Positions 46,385 to 49,986 of a stretch of 49,986 bases of DNA are shown here, piece by piece; positions within the stretch are counted from its first letter, which is position 1, and each line of letters opens with the position of its first letter. This DNA is from Candidatus Gastranaerophilales bacterium (GTDB lineage Bacteria; Cyanobacteriota; Vampirovibrionia; Gastranaerophilales; Gastranaerophilaceae). Location of the stretch: positions 1-49,986 of the forward strand of contig CALVEO010000008.1 in assembly GCA_944326615.1 (NCBI GenBank), in the 5' to 3' direction. The notes under the pieces were generated by a model that was not told the origin of the DNA, ran no database searches, and saw nothing but the letters and a program-made list of their open reading frames with translations. The position numbers and the translations under genes were made by a program.

Positions 46385-47599
46385 TTAAGTATATTTCTCA
46401 AATTTTGTTCCTAACTCACTAAATAAATCAAACTGATATTTCATGTTTTCCTCTTGTATTTTCTCTAAAGCTTCATTGTTAGGAGATAATAAATATTTGT
46501 TTAAGTCAGAATCTGATTTTCTTACTACCGGACTATCTATCAGCATATTAAACCTCATTAAAAGAGCAAATTCTTTTTCAGAATCATTACCCTTTTTCAG
46601 CATTTTAATGCAATCTGGTTTTAACATATTAGAATAAATATTCATTTCTTGTTTAAGCATATTGGCAGCTTCTTGCGGTGTTTTTGATTTTTCAATAATA
46701 CCAGCAAGAGTCTTAGTGTCAAAATCCAATGGCAGACCCTTTGATTTTGAATAATGCTCAATATATTTAAGCGCATTAAGCATATCTTTTTTAGCATCAA
46801 CAAGTAACTTGCCATCTCTTGAAAATTGCCAGCCTCTATTTAACTTTGTTCTTAAATTAATATTTTCTATAATCATTTCCACTTTAGCATTCGGAGTATA
46901 TGAATGAAATGCAGGTGTCATTTTTTTCTTTTTTAAAAACTTATTAAATTGTGCAAAGTCCCTGAAACTTGAACTATCATTCCCATCTCCCCAGTAAAAA
47001 GCTTCGTCAGCATTTTTAAAATCATATCCTAATTTTTGAACAATATCGTCAACTGTTTCTTTCATATCTGAACTTCGAGTCTCAATAACCTTAACACCAC
47101 GCAAATTTTTAAATTCATCTATTTTCGATGAATCGGATATGCGATATTGACCAGGTTTTATATTTTTAGTCCTTTTGACTATAATAGAACCTTTTGGAAT
47201 CTGAACTTTTCCCTGAGAGTAAAAATCTCCTGCAACTCCGCCTGCAAATTTATTTTTCTTTAACCTGCGCGCATTGCGCATAGGAATTAATATAGCATAT
47301 TTTTTAGCAGACCAGTCTCCTCCAAGGTGAGCAGTAACTCCATGATTAACAGCAAAATGTACACTGTCTCTGCTCGCCCCTATTGCTGATCTTGCAGTAT
47401 CAATATAACCGTCTTTAGGCAGATAATCAGTCAAATGAGTTAGTATCATTCCATCTTCACGCAATTGACCTCTTGCATTTTTTAGCGGATGTTTTTTTGC
47501 AAACGAAAATATACTCTTATTTTCGGAAGATATAGTTTGTGTTCTGAAAGTATCTGCTATCTTTTTCCCTAACAGCTTAACTGCCTCAATTTTTCCCAT
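46385..47599 (-). CDS. Uncharacterised 404-residue protein, effector-like
   Basis: No signal peptide or membrane segment. The N-terminal half holds a compact, possibly enzymatic domain: GMILTHLTDYLPKDGYID, SRDSVHFAVNHGVTAHLGGD, WSAKKYAILIPMRN, GDFYSQGKVQIPKGSIIVKR. The Arg-Asp-Ser, Asn-His and Ser-Gln-Gly positions recall toxin-type or ADP-ribosyltransferase-type folds, but I cannot assign it. The C-terminal half is helical and Lys-rich. An AAGGAAA ribosome-binding site precedes the ATG. A dispersed repeat abuts the 3' end. Confidence 0.6.
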   Translation of the reverse strand: MGKIEAVKLLGKKIADTFRTQTISSENKSIFSFAKKHPLKNARGQLREDGMILTHLTDYLPKDGYIDTARSAIGASRDSVHFAVNHGVTAHLGGDWSAKKYAILIPMRNARRLKKNKFAGGVAGDFYSQGKVQIPKGSIIVKRTKNIKPGQYRISDSSKIDEFKNLRGVKVIETRSSDMKETVDDIVQKLGYDFKNADEAFYWGDGNDSSSFRDFAQFNKFLKKKKMTPAFHSYTPNAKVEMIIENINLRTKLNRGWQFSRDGKLLVDAKKDMLNALKYIEHYSKSKGLPLDFDTKTLAGIIEKSKTPQEAANMLKQEMNIYSNMLKPDCIKMLKKGNDSEKEFALLMRFNMLIDSPVVRKSDSDLNKYLLSPNNEALEKIQEENMKYQFDLFSELGTKFEKYT

Positions 47600-47662
47600 A
47601 AAAAGTTTCCTTTTCTTAATCCCCTATTATTTATATAAAAACATTTAACAAAAAAAAATTGC

Positions 47663-48382
47663 CTAAGGATTTTGAATAATTTTAGCTTCAACAGTTTTAA
47701 CGCTGTTCACACTGTTGTTTAAACTTTTTGCGAGCTGTGCTGCAGTTTTTGCATTATAAAATTTCCCGCTTGTAACAAGTGATGTACATTCAAGCTGCGC
47801 AAGATCTTCCTCATCATAAATATTAAATGCAATCACATCAATCGTAATATCTTTACGCTCTTTTATTAATTCAAGAACATAAGTACATGGACTTTCATCA
47901 CAATTTTCACCGCCGTCTGTTAAAAGAATAATATGTTTTTTCCCGCTGAAACCTAAAAAATCTTTTTTTACTGCCTGCTTTAAGGAATACGTAATAGGAG
48001 TCATTCCTCGCGGCTTTATATCCAGCAGAGAATTTCTTATATTTATACCGTTAGCAGCAGAAATTGGCGCAACAAGTGTTGAAGCCCTGCAGGCTTCAAA
48101 TGGAGTAAGCCCCATTCTATGTCCGTAAACTCTCAATCCGACAGAAATATTAGGATTCAAATTCGGCAGAATTGACTTCATTGTATCAATCATCAAATCA
48201 ACTTTACGGCGTCCTTCAACATATTCAGACATACTGTTTGAAAAATCCAGAATAAATAAAACCCTCTCACTTTCATTTATTTCATCAACAGGAAGGTTAT
48301 CAGGCCTGTGCACACCGTAACCTGCAGCAAAAACAGGTATTGCAAGACACATAATTAAAAACATTATTATTATATTATTCAT
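47663..48382 (-). CDS. Secreted von Willebrand factor A-domain protein
   Basis: About 239 residues: signal peptide MNNIIIMFLIMCLAIPVFAA, then a VWA domain with a complete MIDAS (DFSNSMSEY, the threonine in RGMTPITYS, and LLTDGGENCDE). Such proteins bind ligands through a divalent metal. The start at 48382 is chosen because the signal peptide begins there and TATTAT lies 6 nt upstream; longer forms up to 48508 would overlap the start of the divergent lyase gene. Confidence 0.82.
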   Translation of the reverse strand: MNNIIIMFLIMCLAIPVFAAGYGVHRPDNLPVDEINESERVLFILDFSNSMSEYVEGRRKVDLMIDTMKSILPNLNPNISVGLRVYGHRMGLTPFEACRASTLVAPISAANGINIRNSLLDIKPRGMTPITYSLKQAVKKDFLGFSGKKHIILLTDGGENCDESPCTYVLELIKERKDITIDVIAFNIYDEEDLAQLECTSLVTSGKFYNAKTAAQLAKSLNNSVNSVKTVEAKIIQNP

Positions 48383-48439
48383 AAATATATAATAATAATA
48401 AATATCATAATTCATACTTGAACATGCAGGTATAACCTG

Positions 48440-48468
48440 TTGACGATTATTTTTTGTTGCAATATTAT
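48440..48468 (+). promoter_or_regulatory. Promoter of the methionine-gamma-lyase-family gene
   Basis: TTGACG (48440-48445), 17-nt spacer, TATTAT (48463-48468). An inverted repeat caggt-ata-acctg lies just upstream (48427-48439). Confidence 0.65.
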
Positions 48469-48497
48469 AAAAGTAATCAGATTTTGGCGGAGAAATT

Positions 48498-49736
48498 ATG
48501 AATAGCAAAGAAGTTATTAAACAGGCAGAAAAAAGCCTCGTTAATGAATTTGAAAAAATTGAAGAAATAAGAGATTACAATCAGGAAAAAGTTCTGAATG
48601 CATTTATAGAAAATAAAGTTGCACCTGAACATTTCTATACTGTCTCAGGCTACGGGCATGATGATTTAGGGAGAGAAGTTCTTGATAAAGTTTTTGCGGA
48701 TGTTTTCAAGGCTGAAAAAGCACTTGTAAGAATTCATTTTGCATCAGGAACCCACACTCTTGCCTGCTGTCTTTTCGGAAATCTTAAATACGGCGACAAA
48801 CTTATATCTGTCGCAGGCGCTCCGTATGACACAATGCAGGAAGTTATAGGAACAGCGGGAGATAAAATTACAAGAGAAGATTCATTGATAGGAAACGGCG
48901 TTTTGTATGACGAAGTTCCTTTGAAAAATGGCACAGAGATAGATTTTGAAAAGCTTGAACAAATGATTGATAATACCGTAAAAATGGTTTTAATCCAGCG
49001 TTCAAAAGGCTATTCAACCAGAAAGTCATTGTCTATTGAAACAATAGAAAAAATTTGTAAAACTGTAAAATCAAAAAATCCTGATTGTATCTGCTTTGTT
49101 GATAACTGCTACGGTGAATTTGTTGATACAAAAGAACCCCTTGAAGCCGGTGCAGATTTAATCGGCGGCTCGCTTATAAAAAACCCCGGCGGCGGAATTG
49201 TTGAAGCAGGCGGGTACATCGCAGGGAAAGCTAAATATGTAGATAAATGTGCGAATCGCCTGACAGCCCCCGGCATAGGATGTGAAGGCGGTGCTATGTT
49301 TAATCAGCATAGACTTATATTTCAGGGACTTTTTATGGCACCATCTGTCGTATGCGATGCTGTCAAAGGAGCAGTTCTGGCAGCCAAAATTTTTGATGAA
49401 ATAGGATTTGATTCAGCACCTAAGTATTACGAAAAACGTACAGATATTATTCAAAATATAACATTTAATTCACCTGAGCCGCTGGAACATTTTTGCCGGA
49501 CTATTCAGGCACTGTCGCCTGTAAACGGCTATGTAACACCTATACCCGAATACGTTCCCGGATATGAAGATCCGGTAATTATGGCCGGCGGAACATTTAT
49601 AGAAGGTTCAACCATAGAATTGTCTGCTGATGGCCCCATGAGACCCCCTTACGTTGCATATATGCAGGGCGGATTGAATTACGCGCATGTTAAAATTGCT
49701 CTTGAAAAAATATTAGATAAAGTAAATAATAATTAG
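48498..49736 (+). CDS. Methionine gamma-lyase family PLP protein (PF06838 type)
   Basis: This 412-residue protein belongs to the family once called aluminium-resistance protein and now Met_gamma_lyase, a fold-type-I PLP enzyme. Seen: YTVSGYGHDDLGREVLDKVF, HFASGTHTLACCLFG, CFVDNCYGEFVDTKEPLEAG and the Schiff-base lysine in IGGSLIKNPGGGI. The C-terminal YVAYMQGGLNYAHVKIAL is typical. The substrate is uncertain, since the family name rests on few examples. GGCGGAG ribosome-binding site. Confidence 0.88.
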   Translation: MNSKEVIKQAEKSLVNEFEKIEEIRDYNQEKVLNAFIENKVAPEHFYTVSGYGHDDLGREVLDKVFADVFKAEKALVRIHFASGTHTLACCLFGNLKYGDKLISVAGAPYDTMQEVIGTAGDKITREDSLIGNGVLYDEVPLKNGTEIDFEKLEQMIDNTVKMVLIQRSKGYSTRKSLSIETIEKICKTVKSKNPDCICFVDNCYGEFVDTKEPLEAGADLIGGSLIKNPGGGIVEAGGYIAGKAKYVDKCANRLTAPGIGCEGGAMFNQHRLIFQGLFMAPSVVCDAVKGAVLAAKIFDEIGFDSAPKYYEKRTDIIQNITFNSPEPLEHFCRTIQALSPVNGYVTPIPEYVPGYEDPVIMAGGTFIEGSTIELSADGPMRPPYVAYMQGGLNYAHVKIALEKILDKVNNN

Positions 49737-49942
49737 TCTCATTTTTTCTAATTTTCGTTATAAAAATAATAAATATTAAGTTTTTTTAAGAGCTAAATAG
49801 CTACTTATAACTAATTCTTAAGGATTAGAAACAAAAAAATTATTTTAATTAATTTGAAACTTGAATTTTTGTGATATGCTGTTGTGGTACCCCGAAAATT
49901 TGGGTGAAGTAGTTTACACAGTTTAAGAAGAGGAAGGTTAAT
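49737..49942. promoter_or_regulatory. Upstream region of the glucan phosphorylase gene
   Basis: A 206-bp AT-rich gap with no gene; it ends in AGAGGAAGG, the ribosome-binding site for the ATG at 49943. No clear promoter could be fixed. Confidence 0.4.
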
Positions 49943-49986
49943 ATGTCATTACCAAATGTAGCATATTTCTCAATGGAAATCGCAAT
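49943..49986 (+). CDS. glgP: Alpha-glucan phosphorylase, N-terminal fragment
   Basis: Only 14 codons are present (MSLPNVAYFSMEIA), cut by the window end. VAYFSMEIA is the N-terminal signature of bacterial glucan phosphorylases that release glucose-1-phosphate from glycogen. The assignment rests on this motif and the good AGGAAGG ribosome-binding site. Confidence 0.7.
   Translation, partial: MSLPNVAYFSMEIA

Overview
The window is AT-rich, low-GC bacterial DNA, densely coded on both strands. The best guess for its origin is an anaerobic gut member of the non-photosynthetic cyanobacterial sister lineage (Gastranaerophilales / Vampirovibrionia, 'Melainabacteria'). This is inferred from several pseudopilins starting with the stereotyped FTLAEVLITLGIIGIVAALTMP N-terminus, from hypothetical proteins with an early F-x-A/G motif, from superoxide reductase with ferritin, and from a Hcp-like/glutaredoxin pair. 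No rRNA or tRNA is present to confirm it, so the placement is about 60% certain.

Layout. 0.1-7 kb: a homocitrate/isopropylmalate-synthase-family enzyme, a TPR protein, a membrane-anchored protein of unknown function, a PhoR/WalK-type histidine kinase and a short Orn/Lys/Arg-decarboxylase-family protein. 6.8-7.4 kb: gene-free hairpin-rich repeats ending in a 64-bp tandem array that touches the stop codon of a PilZ gene. 8-11 kb: the tail of the spc ribosomal operon (rpsE-rpmD-rplO-secY). 11-20.9 kb: two pseudopilin genes, each head-to-head with a small DNA-binding protein, plus phosphomannomutase, a lone ABC sugar permease, a CoA-disulfide-reductase-type flavoprotein, a second FAD oxidoreductase and an MnmC-type methyltransferase. 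21-28 kb: thrB, a HepT-MntA toxin-antitoxin pair, an AI-2E-family permease, a radical SAM protein, a histidine-phosphatase-like protein lacking its catalytic His, and a LeuD-type small subunit. 28.4-29.5 kb: a two-gene str operon (rpsL-rpsG). 29.5-33 kb: a Hcp-like protein lacking most cluster ligands, coupled to a glutaredoxin; wecB; an AMIN-like protein. 33-38.4 kb: a Gly/Ser/Cys-rich small protein, a GIY-YIG protein, a dispersed-repeat island and a kinase/response-regulator pair. 38.5-41.5 kb: a broken pilin gene, ferritin and superoxide reductase, a hypothetical and a large-type SRP RNA. 41.5-50 kb: a polyprenyl-phosphate glycosyltransferase, a YdjC/ChbG deacetylase, a secreted phospholipase-D-like protein, a third pilin/HTH pair, a repeat copy, an unknown 404-residue protein, a VWA protein, a methionine-gamma-lyase-family enzyme and the first codons of a glucan phosphorylase.

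Striking regulatory features. (1) Three of the four pseudopilin genes are divergent from a small HTH-type gene, and each pilin promoter has an operator-like element at its predicted transcription start; one is a perfect 26-nt palindrome beside a TTGACA-N17-TATAAT promoter. (2) Many genes have a -10 hexamer only 5-8 nt before the start codon and no Shine-Dalgarno, implying widespread leaderless mRNAs. (3) Two divergent gene pairs use promoters whose -35 boxes overlap. (4) A dispersed hairpin repeat with a conserved CTA loop core shows compensatory stem changes. (5) Three gene pairs overlap by exactly 8 nt.
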